DNA of 5,189 bases from Natronomonas sp. GTDB taxonomy: Archaea > Halobacteriota > Halobacteria > Halobacteriales > Haloarculaceae. Below the pieces are notes generated by a model. That model was given only the letters and a program-made list of their open reading frames with translations, was not told where the DNA came from and made no database searches. Location of the stretch: assembly GCA_007121575.1 (NCBI GenBank), contig SKKJ01000064.1, positions 1 through 5,189 on the forward strand. The letters are read 5' to 3'. Position numbers and translations under genes: made by a program. Positions 1-4,202 of this stretch are shown here, piece by piece; within the stretch, counting starts at the first letter, position 1; each line of letters starts with the position of its first letter.

Positions 1-398
1 AGGTGGAACCCTTTGATGACCGCAGTCGGGTGAATGTCCTGTTCGATGAGGTCTTCGGCGTTTTTCAAGAGCTCTCCAGCGATCGAGACCGCTGTCGTCG
101 TTCCGTCGCCGGCCTCGTCCTCTTGTGTCTCGGCGACTTGAATGATCATCTGAGCCGTCGGATTGTCGATATCCATCTTGTTGAGGATGGTGACGCCGTC
201 GTTCGTGACGGTGATATCGCCCATCGAGGAGACAAGCATTTTGTCCATCCCTTTCGGCCCGAGCGTCGAACGTACCGCCTCGGCGACCGCCTTTGCCGCC
301 GCGATGTTGTGCGACTGGGCGTCGCGATCTCTCATCCGCTGGGAGTCTTCACCGAGAATAATCATCGGCTGCCCTCCCATTCGCTGCTGTTGGCTCAT
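1..398 (-). CDS. Thermosome (group II chaperonin) subunit, N-terminal part
   Basis: ATP-dependent cytosolic chaperonin that folds proteins inside a double-ring complex and in haloarchaea is usually heat-inducible. The 132 visible residues start at ATG 396-398 ([12 protein letters not shown]...) and run off the left edge; family members are about 550 aa, so roughly a quarter is here. The equatorial ATP-binding domain is clear: [10 protein letters not shown] at residues 46-55, NDGVTIL at 66-72 with the nucleotide-contacting Asp67, and the P-loop-like GDGTTT at 97-102 with Asp98. Nothing is broken in the visible part. The start is supported by a TATA box at 426-433, which predicts transcription beginning about 5 nt before the ATG. 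Haloarchaea usually carry two or three paralogous subunits, and this fragment does not show which one it is, so no gene symbol is given. The family call is essentially certain. Confidence 0.96.
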   Translation of the reverse strand, partial: MSQQQRMGGQPMIILGEDSQRMRDRDAQSHNIAAAKAVAEAVRSTLGPKGMDKMLVSSMGDITVTNDGVTILNKMDIDNPTAQMIIQVAETQEDEAGDGTTTAVSIAGELLKNAEDLIEQDIHPTAVIKGFH

Positions 399-425
399 AG
401 TCGTCCAAAAGATTGTCCATGGTTC

Positions 426-433
426 TATATAAA
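426..433 (-). promoter_or_regulatory. TATA box of the thermosome gene
   Basis: The minus strand reads TTTATATA, a near-ideal archaeal TATA box. Its centre is about 26 nt from position 403, so the transcript should have a 5' leader of only a few nucleotides before the ATG at 398. There is no Shine-Dalgarno sequence in that gap. This fits the leaderless or near-leaderless mRNAs typical of haloarchaea. Confidence 0.75.
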
Positions 434-501
434 TGTACCTAATGCGTGCGGTTGTAACTCTCCTGACGGACTCGCTTCGACTTCCGGAAATTCGATGAAT
501 A

Positions 502-526
502 GCGGTACTGTGGTACTCGTTACCGC
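502..526. repeat. Inverted repeat between the Rieske operon and the thermosome gene
   Basis: GCGGTA at 502-507 is perfectly complementary to TACCGC at 521-526, with a 13-nt loop that contains a further GTAC-TGTG-GTAC repeat (505-508 and 512-515). It lies about 75 bp after the stop of the 132-aa gene and about 70 bp before the thermosome TATA box. It could be part of the operon's 3' end or an upstream element of the thermosome promoter. No U-run follows it on the minus strand, so it is not an obvious terminator. A 6-bp repeat can arise by chance. Confidence 0.3.
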
Positions 527-601
527 AGCTATCGATTCGACAATAATCCGTTCGAGTCGCGGTCGATTTTATTCTACTTTATACGTGTCATCGCGTCGAA
601 C

Positions 602-1000
602 TCACCGTGTGATGAGCGCTTCGCGAATCCGGTCGACGAACGCGTCCGCGGTCATTTCGATGACGGTGTTCGCCGCATCGTCACGGTATCGATCGATCCG
701 AAAGGCGGGTGTTCGATCGATTTCGACCCACCAACCTTCCTCCACATCGGTCGCGGTGAATCCGATCTCGATCGCTAGTTCGTCTTCGAGCGATTCGATC
801 GTCTCTCGGACCCGTGTTCCATCGCTGAACCTCGGTGGACGAAACGGGGGCAGCTCGTACCGGTCGCGGAATCGCACCTGTTCGACCCAACCGGACGGAT
901 ACGCCGATGGATCCGATTTGATCCTCGTATGCACCTGTAACGCTGTTCCGAACGTTCGGTTCTGATCCGTCTCGGGATCCGGTGGCGCGTCGCGTCCCAT
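602..1000 (-). CDS. Hypothetical haloarchaeal protein, third gene of the amidohydrolase-Rieske operon
   Basis: A 132-aa protein from ATG 998-1000 to TGA 602-604. I do not recognise a family. It appears soluble: no signal peptide or membrane segment is visible, and it is rich in acidic residues and Arg. Residues about 30-60 are Arg/Pro/aromatic-rich (YPSGWVEQVRFRDRYELPPF). The C-terminal half alternates a helix-like stretch (RETIESLEDELAIEIGF) with strand-like segments around EGWWVEIDR, and ends in an amphipathic helix (ADAFVDRIREALITR). The start lies only 6 nt after the Rieske stop codon, so it is almost certainly co-transcribed with that gene and the amidohydrolase and may serve the same pathway. 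The preceding bases give no strong Shine-Dalgarno. The gene is intact and its composition resembles its neighbours. That it is a real gene is well supported by position; its function is unknown. Confidence 0.8.
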   Translation of the reverse strand: MGRDAPPDPETDQNRTFGTALQVHTRIKSDPSAYPSGWVEQVRFRDRYELPPFRPPRFSDGTRVRETIESLEDELAIEIGFTATDVEEGWWVEIDRTPAFRIDRYRDDAANTVIEMTADAFVDRIREALITR

Positions 1001-1006
1001 CGATGG

Positions 1007-1381
1007 TTACGCGCCGCCCAATACGACGTAGAGCGTCCCGTCTTCGATTTCGGTCTCGTAGGTGATCAGCCGATACTGGTCATCGGCAAGGAACTCACCG
1101 GAGTCAATATCGAACTCCCAGCCGTGCCACGGACACGCGAGAATCTCTCCCTCGCGGGCCCAATCCCATTCCCACTCGCCCGCTTCGGCGGTGACCATCC
1201 CCGAGAGCCGACCCTCACAGATCGGTCCGCCGGCGTGGACACAGTAGTTCGCGACCGCGTGGAACTTCCCGTCGACGTTGAACACACCGATCTCGCGGTC
1301 GGAAACCGTCTTCAGGATCCGCTCGCCCGGTTCGAGTTCGTCGACCGAACAGATCCGGTGTCGCGTTCGCTCTGCGCTCAT
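1007..1381 (-). CDS. Rieske [2Fe-2S] domain protein (ferredoxin-like)
   Basis: A 124-aa soluble, single-domain Rieske protein that should carry one [2Fe-2S] cluster and pass single electrons. The ligand motifs are intact: C47-V-H49 within NYCVHAGGP and C83-P-W-H86 within CPWHGWEFD, followed by the SGEF turn typical of the fold. The motifs are 33 residues apart, against roughly 15-17 in classical dioxygenase ferredoxins; the extra segment (about residues 59-80) is rich in Trp, Glu and Asp (GEWEWDWAREGE). Similar inserts occur, from memory, in bacterial Rieske proteins encoded beside amidohydrolases. Size and lack of a catalytic domain argue for an electron carrier rather than an oxygenase; there is no TM anchor as in cytochrome bc proteins. 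The start codon overlaps the amidohydrolase stop by 4 nt (ATGA), so translation is probably coupled. Its redox partner is not in the window. Confidence 0.93.
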   Translation of the reverse strand: MSAERTRHRICSVDELEPGERILKTVSDREIGVFNVDGKFHAVANYCVHAGGPICEGRLSGMVTAEAGEWEWDWAREGEILACPWHGWEFDIDSGEFLADDQYRLITYETEIEDGTLYVVLGGA

Positions 1382-2484
1382 TCGATCCCGAACACCTCTG
1401 CTGCGTTGCCGCCGAAGACCTTTTGAACCTCTTCAGCGCCGAAGTGGTTTCGAATCATGTTGAACAGCTCTTCGGGCGTGTCGAAATCGTAGTGCGGAAA
1501 GTCCGTCGAGAACATCAGGCTGTCGGTGCCGTCGAACATCTCGATGAACCACGCGACGTATTTCGACTGTTTCGGCTCGATCATCGGCTGCGTCGTGAAA
1601 TAGAAGTTCTCTTTCACGTACTCGCTCGGCTTCTTTCTGAGCGTCGGGAACTCACTGCGACGCTTTTCGTACTCGTTGTCCATCCGGTACATCGTGAACG
1701 GAATCCAGCCGATACCCGCCTCCTGAAAGACGATATCGATGTCCGGATACCGCTCCGGAATGCCCTGTCCCAGCATGCTCGTCATCTGGAACATCTGCGT
1801 GACCGGGTGGCTGAGCACGTGTAACTCGCCGTAGGATTTCATCCCGCGCTTGATGAACGGATGGGCGCTGGTGAACGAGCCGGTCGCGCCGTGGAGCACG
1901 AACGGCATGTCGTTGTCTTCGAGCGCTTCATAGATCGGATCGTACCGTCGATCGCCCAGCGGGGGGAACACGCCGGTCGAGCCGACGATAACCCCCACCA
2001 TATCGGGGTGGTCCGCGAGCCGATCGATCTCTTCGGCCGCTTTATCGGGTGCCAACGGTGAGATGGTGATCGCGGCTTTGAACCCGTCCGGCCCATCGTC
2101 GAGGAACTCCGCGACGACGAAGTCGTTGTACGCTTTCGAGAGCGCGTGGGCGTACCGCTCGTCCGAAAAGATCGGGAGATACAGATTCAGTGTCGGCGTG
2201 ATGAGGACGTGATCCAGTCCGAACCGTTCCATCGCTTCCATCTCCGCTTCGGCGGTGCTGACGTCCTCCCACTGGAGTTTCCCACCCAGCGCACGAAAGA
2301 GTTCGTCCTTGGGATATCCCGGCTTTGCGACGTTCGCCGATTCCTTGTCGCCGCCACTGAACATGCTTTTATACGGCTCATCGAGATACGGCACGAGCTG
2401 TTCTGCTTTCTCGGAGATGTGTGCGTCCGCATCGATCACGACGTCGAGATCTGCGATCGATCGAAGCCTGTCTTGCGTCGCCAT
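1378..2484 (-). CDS. Metal-dependent amidohydrolase, amidohydrolase_2 family (ACMSD / gamma-resorcylate decarboxylase superfamily)
   Basis: A 368-aa full-length TIM-barrel enzyme of the Amidohydro_2 type, which includes hydrolases and non-oxidative decarboxylases of aromatic acids. Expected metal ligands are visible: D20-A-H22 in IDADAHISE (the acid-x-His variant, as in gamma-resorcylate decarboxylase, not His-x-His as in ACMSD), H198 in FVLHGATG, and D328 in FSTDFPHYDFD. H226 in LSHPVTQM and the stretch VFQEAGIGWIPFTMYRMD (253-269) are family hallmarks, and GGNAAEVFGI closes the barrel in the usual way. It looks cytosolic and has no signal peptide. The ATG at 2482-2484 lies about 26 nt from a TATA box, giving a leaderless start. 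It heads an operon with the Rieske protein and the 132-aa gene, suggesting a role in breaking down or remodelling a cyclic or aromatic compound. The substrate, and whether it hydrolyses or decarboxylates, cannot be decided here. Confidence 0.93.
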   Translation of the reverse strand: MATQDRLRSIADLDVVIDADAHISEKAEQLVPYLDEPYKSMFSGGDKESANVAKPGYPKDELFRALGGKLQWEDVSTAEAEMEAMERFGLDHVLITPTLNLYLPIFSDERYAHALSKAYNDFVVAEFLDDGPDGFKAAITISPLAPDKAAEEIDRLADHPDMVGVIVGSTGVFPPLGDRRYDPIYEALEDNDMPFVLHGATGSFTSAHPFIKRGMKSYGELHVLSHPVTQMFQMTSMLGQGIPERYPDIDIVFQEAGIGWIPFTMYRMDNEYEKRRSEFPTLRKKPSEYVKENFYFTTQPMIEPKQSKYVAWFIEMFDGTDSLMFSTDFPHYDFDTPEELFNMIRNHFGAEEVQKVFGGNAAEVFGIE

Positions 2485-2498
2485 AACATACCTCGTAT

Positions 2499-2522
2499 CG
2501 AGAGGATATTAAATCCCTCTCG
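2499..2522. promoter_or_regulatory. Inverted repeat around the operon TATA box, putative operator
   Basis: CGAGAGG at 2499-2505 and CCTCTCG at 2516-2522 are perfect 7-bp inverted arms separated by 10 bp that contain the TATA box. Such placement would let a dimeric helix-turn-helix regulator compete with TBP/TFB and repress the amidohydrolase-Rieske operon. The repeat is seen directly; its role as an operator is inference. No regulator gene is present in the window. Confidence 0.5.
2507..2513 (-). promoter_or_regulatory. TATA box of the amidohydrolase-Rieske operon
   Basis: The minus strand reads TTTAATA, centred at about 2510, which places the transcription start at about 2484-2486, on or next to the ATG. 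The operon mRNA should therefore be leaderless, and no Shine-Dalgarno sequence is present. The box sits inside the loop of a perfect inverted repeat (2499-2522). Confidence 0.65.
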
Positions 2523-2577
2523 TCGATCGCGTTCTCTGGGACGGTTTCACCGTCTCCGTACGCCGCTCGAAGAAAGA

Positions 2578-2599
2578 CGCCGGGACAGGGAGTTGAACC
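2578..2599 (-). repeat. Second copy of the tRNA-Ser 3' end (partial tRNA, att-like)
   Basis: These 22 bp match the 3' end of tRNA-Ser at 2740-2761 with one mismatch (2592 G against 2754 T), in the same orientation and offset by exactly 162 bp. The copy covers the discriminator base, the 3' acceptor strand and most of the T-arm, then diverges; no D-arm or anticodon arm follows, so it is not a second tRNA. Duplication of a tRNA 3' end is what tRNA-targeted integrases leave at the far end of an integrated element. With only about 140 bp between copies, this could be a scar of a lost element or a dispersed tRNA-derived repeat. Confidence 0.6.
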
Positions 2600-2660
2600 G
2601 GAACCAGCGGTTCCTGCTCACTACGCTGCGCGGGCTGCCTCTGGTCGGATTCAAATCCTT
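2587..2660. repeat. Hairpin-rich block bounded by T-arm-like inverted sequences
   Basis: The left end (2587-2604, containing GTTGAACCGG) and the right end (2643-2660, containing GGATTCAAATCC) are imperfect inverted copies, about 13 of 18 positions, and both resemble tRNA T-arms. Inside is a perfect 6-bp hairpin with a 3-nt loop, GGAACC-AGC-GGTTCC (2600-2614). GGATTCAAATCC at 2647-2658 is itself a 5-bp palindrome. The block begins inside the duplicated tRNA-Ser end, so the two features are probably one structure. No gene is supported here; a 63-codon open frame on the minus strand (2509-2700) only translates this structure. Confidence 0.45.
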
Positions 2661-2701
2661 CCGCCGTTCGTGGTTCGTAGAATTTCTCCCGACGCCTCAC
2701 T

Positions 2702-2714
2702 GCCGCTCGGCGGC
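2702..2714. repeat. Short GC hairpin downstream of tRNA-Ser
   Basis: GCCGC-TCG-GCGGC forms a perfect 5-bp inverted repeat about 26-38 nt beyond the tRNA 3' end. It could pair in the tRNA trailer, but no U-run follows it on the minus strand, so a terminator call is not supported. Confidence 0.25.
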
Positions 2715-2739
2715 GCTCACGAGCATTTCACCACAGAAG

Positions 2740-2820
2740 CGCCGGGACAGGGATTTGAACCCTGGATCCCTGAGGGAACACGCTTTCCAGGCGTGCGCCT
2801 TACCACTCGGCCATCCCGGC
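2740..2820 (-). tRNA. tRNA-Ser (anticodon GGA)
   Basis: An 81-nt class II tRNA. The acceptor stem GCCGGGA (2814-2820) pairs with TCCCGGC (2741-2747), followed by the discriminator G at 2740, as expected for serine. The D-arm is GCC-GAGTGGTAA-GGC. The anticodon stem CACGC/GCGTG holds the loop CTGGAAA, with anticodon GGA at 2786-2788, which reads UCC and UCU. The long variable arm (TCCCT-C-AGGGA) is the serine-type hallmark, and the T-arm is CAGGG-TTCAAAT-CCCTG. No intron is present and CCA is not encoded (CTT follows), so CCA must be added enzymatically. A TATA box lies about 27-32 bp upstream. Its 3' end is duplicated at 2578-2599. Confidence 0.97.
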
Positions 2821-2846
2821 TCAGTTCATTCTACCGGAGTCGGCCG

Positions 2847-2852
2847 TTTAAA
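2847..2852 (-). promoter_or_regulatory. TATA box of tRNA-Ser
   Basis: TTTAAA lies 27-32 bp before the mature 5' end of the tRNA and predicts transcription from about 2824, a leader of a few nucleotides for RNase P to remove. It lies between the stop of the small membrane protein (2877) and the tRNA, so the tRNA need not depend on readthrough from the RidA operon. Confidence 0.6.
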
Positions 2853-2876
2853 GGCTTCGCGTCCCGCGTCACCATG

Positions 2877-3095
2877 TCAGTAATTGTCGTTGAAGCGCAA
2901 AATGAACAGCCCGAACCGGCGTTCGGCGTAGTAACTCGTAACGCTCGTCATGCCGAATACGAGCACTGCGACGCCCGCGATCGGCCCTACTCCGAGAAAC
3001 GCGCCACCAACGAGCAGATACGCGCCGTGGAGAACGAGAAACACGAGCGTGCCAATCGCACCCCAAAGCAGCGCGGAATGTCCTCGTGGCGTCAC
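2877..3095 (-). CDS. Small two-TM membrane protein, coupled to RidA
   Basis: A 72-aa integral membrane protein from GTG 3093-3095 to TGA 2877-2879. Two hydrophobic segments are clear: about residues 8-30 (LLWGAIGTLVFLVLHGAYLL...) and 34-52 (PIAGVAVLVFGMTSV...). They are followed by a short polar, positively charged tail, SYYAERRFGLFILRFNDNY. I do not recognise a functional family. The GTG start overlaps the RidA stop codon by 4 nt (GTGA), the usual arrangement for translational coupling, so both are probably made from one mRNA. The short tail after TM2, containing ERR, is probably cytoplasmic by the positive-inside rule, with both termini then inside. No catalytic motif is visible. The overlap, composition and hydrophobic pattern support a real gene; function is unknown. 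Confidence 0.8.
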   Translation of the reverse strand: MTPRGHSALLWGAIGTLVFLVLHGAYLLVGGAFLGVGPIAGVAVLVFGMTSVTSYYAERRFGLFILRFNDNY

Positions 3096-3475
3096 GACCT
3101 CGTCGCGACCGCCTCGATTTCGACCGCCATCCCCAGCGGCAACGCGCCGGCTTGGACGGCCGATCGTGCCGGTGGCTCCGAACCGAAATGCTCCGCGTAG
3201 ACCTCGTTCATCGCCTCGAAATCGTCGATATCCGCCAGAAATACGGTCGTTTTGAGCACGTCGTTGAGACTCGATTCGGCCGCTTCGAGGACGGCTTCGA
3301 GGTTTTCCAGTGCCTGCGCCGTCTGGACTTCGACTGGTTCTTCGGAAAGCGAATCTTCGTCGGGGGTTAACGCAACCTGTCCGGCGGTAAAGACGAGTTC
3401 ACCGTTCGTCGTTGCCTGACTGTATGCACCCGCGGCCGGCGGTGCGTTATCGGTCTGAATGGTTTCTTTGCCCAT
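3092..3475 (-). CDS. ridA: RidA/YjgF/UK114 family enamine/imine deaminase
   Basis: A 127-aa cytosolic protein of the RidA family (usual length 125-130). It is expected to form a trimer whose intersubunit sites hydrolyse reactive enamine/imine intermediates released by PLP enzymes such as threonine dehydratase, giving 2-ketoacids and ammonia. Family blocks are all present: NAPPAAGAYSQA (10-21), VFTAGQVALTP (28-38), LKTTVFLADIDDFEAMNEVYAEHF (74-97) and PPARSAVQAGALPLGMAVEIEAVA (101-124). By comparison with E. coli RidA, the substrate-carboxylate Arg105 is R104, Tyr17 is Y18 and Glu120 is E119. Cys107 is replaced by A106 and Ser30 by A31, so activity is likely but not proven. The ATG at 3473-3475 is preceded by a weak TATA-like element at the leaderless distance. 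Its stop overlaps the start of the small membrane gene. Confidence 0.95.
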   Translation of the reverse strand: MGKETIQTDNAPPAAGAYSQATTNGELVFTAGQVALTPDEDSLSEEPVEVQTAQALENLEAVLEAAESSLNDVLKTTVFLADIDDFEAMNEVYAEHFGSEPPARSAVQAGALPLGMAVEIEAVATRS

Positions 3476-3496
3476 ATACCCCTTCGGAGGGCCTCT

Positions 3497-3504
3497 GTGA
3501 TAGT
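3497..3504 (-). promoter_or_regulatory. Weak TATA-like element before ridA
   Basis: The minus strand reads ACTATCAC, centred about 26 bp before the ridA ATG at 3475, the spacing expected for a leaderless transcript. The match to TATA is weak, and no better candidate lies in the 140-nt gap upstream of ridA. Confidence 0.3.
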
Positions 3505-3618
3505 GGTTGCCGTTGTCGAAACGTCCTGAGGATTTCTGGGTTCTACAGGTGAATCAAGCCGTGGCGGTTCACGTCCGTCTCGTGTGGTTGATGCGTGTTC
3601 GATTACGGGATGTGGTTC

Positions 3619-3846
3619 TCACTCGAAGACGAAGCCTTCTCTTTGGTTCTCCCGCGATGTCTGTTCGAGTGCATAGGCACGATCCGTCGCTTGGAGTGCG
3701 TTAATCGCTTCCTCGGCGAGCTGTGGTTCGTTTCGTAAATCGAGTGACTGAAGGACGGCTTCGAGGTGTTCGGCGGCGTGTCGAAGCTGTCTCGCACGGT
3801 GGTTCGCTGACGGCGCTCCGTCGTTTTCAGCTGATACCTTCGACAT
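3619..3846 (-). CDS. Hypothetical 75-aa helical protein
   Basis: A small, soluble, acidic protein with a predominantly helical pattern: residues 15-37 (NHRARQLRHAAEHLEAVLQS...) and 40-60 (PQLAEEAINALQATDRAYAL) suggest an antiparallel helical hairpin, ending in REGFVFE. I do not recognise the family. The frame stays open upstream to an ATG at 3957, but that longer version would run 71 nt into the preceding membrane gene and add 37 low-complexity Ser/Arg residues. The ATG at 3844-3846 is preferred: a TATA-like TTACGATA (3871-3878) lies about 28 bp before it, at leaderless spacing. The gene follows the two-TM gene after 40 nt and may also be read from that promoter. Function is unknown; the helical hairpin suggests a partner-binding role, but that is inference. 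Confidence 0.6.
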   Translation of the reverse strand: MSKVSAENDGAPSANHRARQLRHAAEHLEAVLQSLDLRNEPQLAEEAINALQATDRAYALEQTSRENQREGFVFE

Positions 3847-3886
3847 ACGTTCGGAGAACTCGGCTCGATGTATCGTAATGCAGTTC

Positions 3887-4138
3887 CTACTTTCGCTTCT
3901 CGTTCGACTGAGCTTCTCGGAGTCGGTCGAGTCCGAACGTGGTGACGAATAAGACACTCCCTAGATAGAGAAGCGATTGCGGATCCGTGACGAGCCGGGT
4001 GATATACACGGTCCCATAGCCGATTGCCGCCGATAGATATCCGACGATCGAGATCGTCCATCCAACACCGGTAATCCCCGCGAGTTGATTGAGGAGATCC
4101 GTATCCGATAGTAATCGTTGTTTTATTGAGGGAGCCAT
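3887..4138 (-). CDS. Small two-TM membrane protein (hypothetical)
   Basis: An 83-aa protein from ATG 4136-4138 to TAG 3887-3889. It has a polar N-terminus (MAPSIKQRLLSDTDLLNQLAG), a hydrophobic segment at about 22-46 (GITGVGWTISIVGYLSAAIG...), a second at about 54-70 (SLLYLGSVLFVTTFGL) and a charged tail (DRLREAQSNEKRK). The layout suggests both ends in the cytoplasm. No family or catalytic motif is recognised. Its 5' end uses A/T-rich codons uncommon in haloarchaea (ATA AAA CAA CGA TTA CTA), and the preceding 60 bp (4141-4200) are only 22/60 G+C, unlike the amidohydrolase region (35/60 in 1381-1440), which hints at recent acquisition. Unlike other genes here it has a Shine-Dalgarno (4151-4157), 12 nt from the ATG. 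It may be co-transcribed with the 75-aa gene. Confidence 0.7.
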   Translation of the reverse strand: MAPSIKQRLLSDTDLLNQLAGITGVGWTISIVGYLSAAIGYGTVYITRLVTDPQSLLYLGSVLFVTTFGLDRLREAQSNEKRK

Positions 4139-4150
4139 CTTCTCATTAAG

Positions 4151-4157
4151 ACCTCCC
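4151..4157 (-). promoter_or_regulatory. Shine-Dalgarno sequence before the 83-aa membrane protein
   Basis: The minus strand reads GGGAGGT, a strong match to the 16S rRNA 3' end, in an otherwise mostly leaderless neighbourhood. Spacing to the annotated ATG (4138) is 12 nt, which is long. Spacing to an out-of-frame ATG at 4146 is 4 nt. That second ATG opens a seven-codon frame overlapping the gene start. Confidence 0.55.
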
Positions 4158-4187
4158 TACTCAACAGCTGTCTATGAAGATTTTTTC

Positions 4188-4194
4188 AGTATAC
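4188..4194 (-). promoter_or_regulatory. Candidate TATA box of the 83-aa membrane gene
   Basis: The minus strand reads GTATACT, centred at about 4191, predicting transcription from about 4165 and a 5' leader near 27 nt. That leader just contains the Shine-Dalgarno at 4151-4157, so promoter and ribosome site are mutually consistent. The box itself is not a strong match. Confidence 0.4.
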
Positions 4195-4202
4195 TTCTCA
4201 CC

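Noticed and set aside
482..493. Eukaryote-like heat-shock element (TTC-GAA-TTC) upstream of the thermosome
   Set aside because: The second spacing is 1 nt instead of 2, and archaea have no HSF; the match is coincidental around a TTCCGGAA palindrome.
3..965. 320-codon open frame on the plus strand
   Set aside because: It is antisense to the thermosome N-terminus and the 132-aa operon gene, crosses the thermosome promoter, and its product is low-complexity Arg/Ser-rich; this is a typical shadow frame in GC-rich DNA.
1423..1824. 133-codon open frame on the plus strand
   Set aside because: It is the antisense shadow of the amidohydrolase, with no promoter or start signal of its own.
2509..2700. 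63-codon open frame on the minus strand in the tRNA-amidohydrolase spacer
   Set aside because: It only translates the tRNA-derived hairpin block (EGFESDQ..., VPVQLPVPASFF) and overlaps the operon promoter; no protein family is visible.
2146..2883. 245-codon open frame on the plus strand
   Set aside because: It is antisense to the amidohydrolase and translates the complement of tRNA-Ser (the RDLNPGSLREHAFQACALPL stretch), a well-known artefact of tRNA genes.
3480..3491. CCCT-TCGG-AGGG hairpin just upstream of ridA
   Set aside because: The stem is only 4 bp, and if ridA is leaderless it would not be transcribed, so there is no support for a riboswitch or terminator.
3603..4061. 152-codon open frame on the minus strand
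   Set aside because: It is out of frame with, and covers, both the 75-aa and the 83-aa genes, and its Ser/Arg/His-rich product has no domain.
4181..4186. T6 run as a plus-strand terminator
   Set aside because: No plus-strand gene lies upstream of it; on the minus strand it is an A-run within a promoter region.
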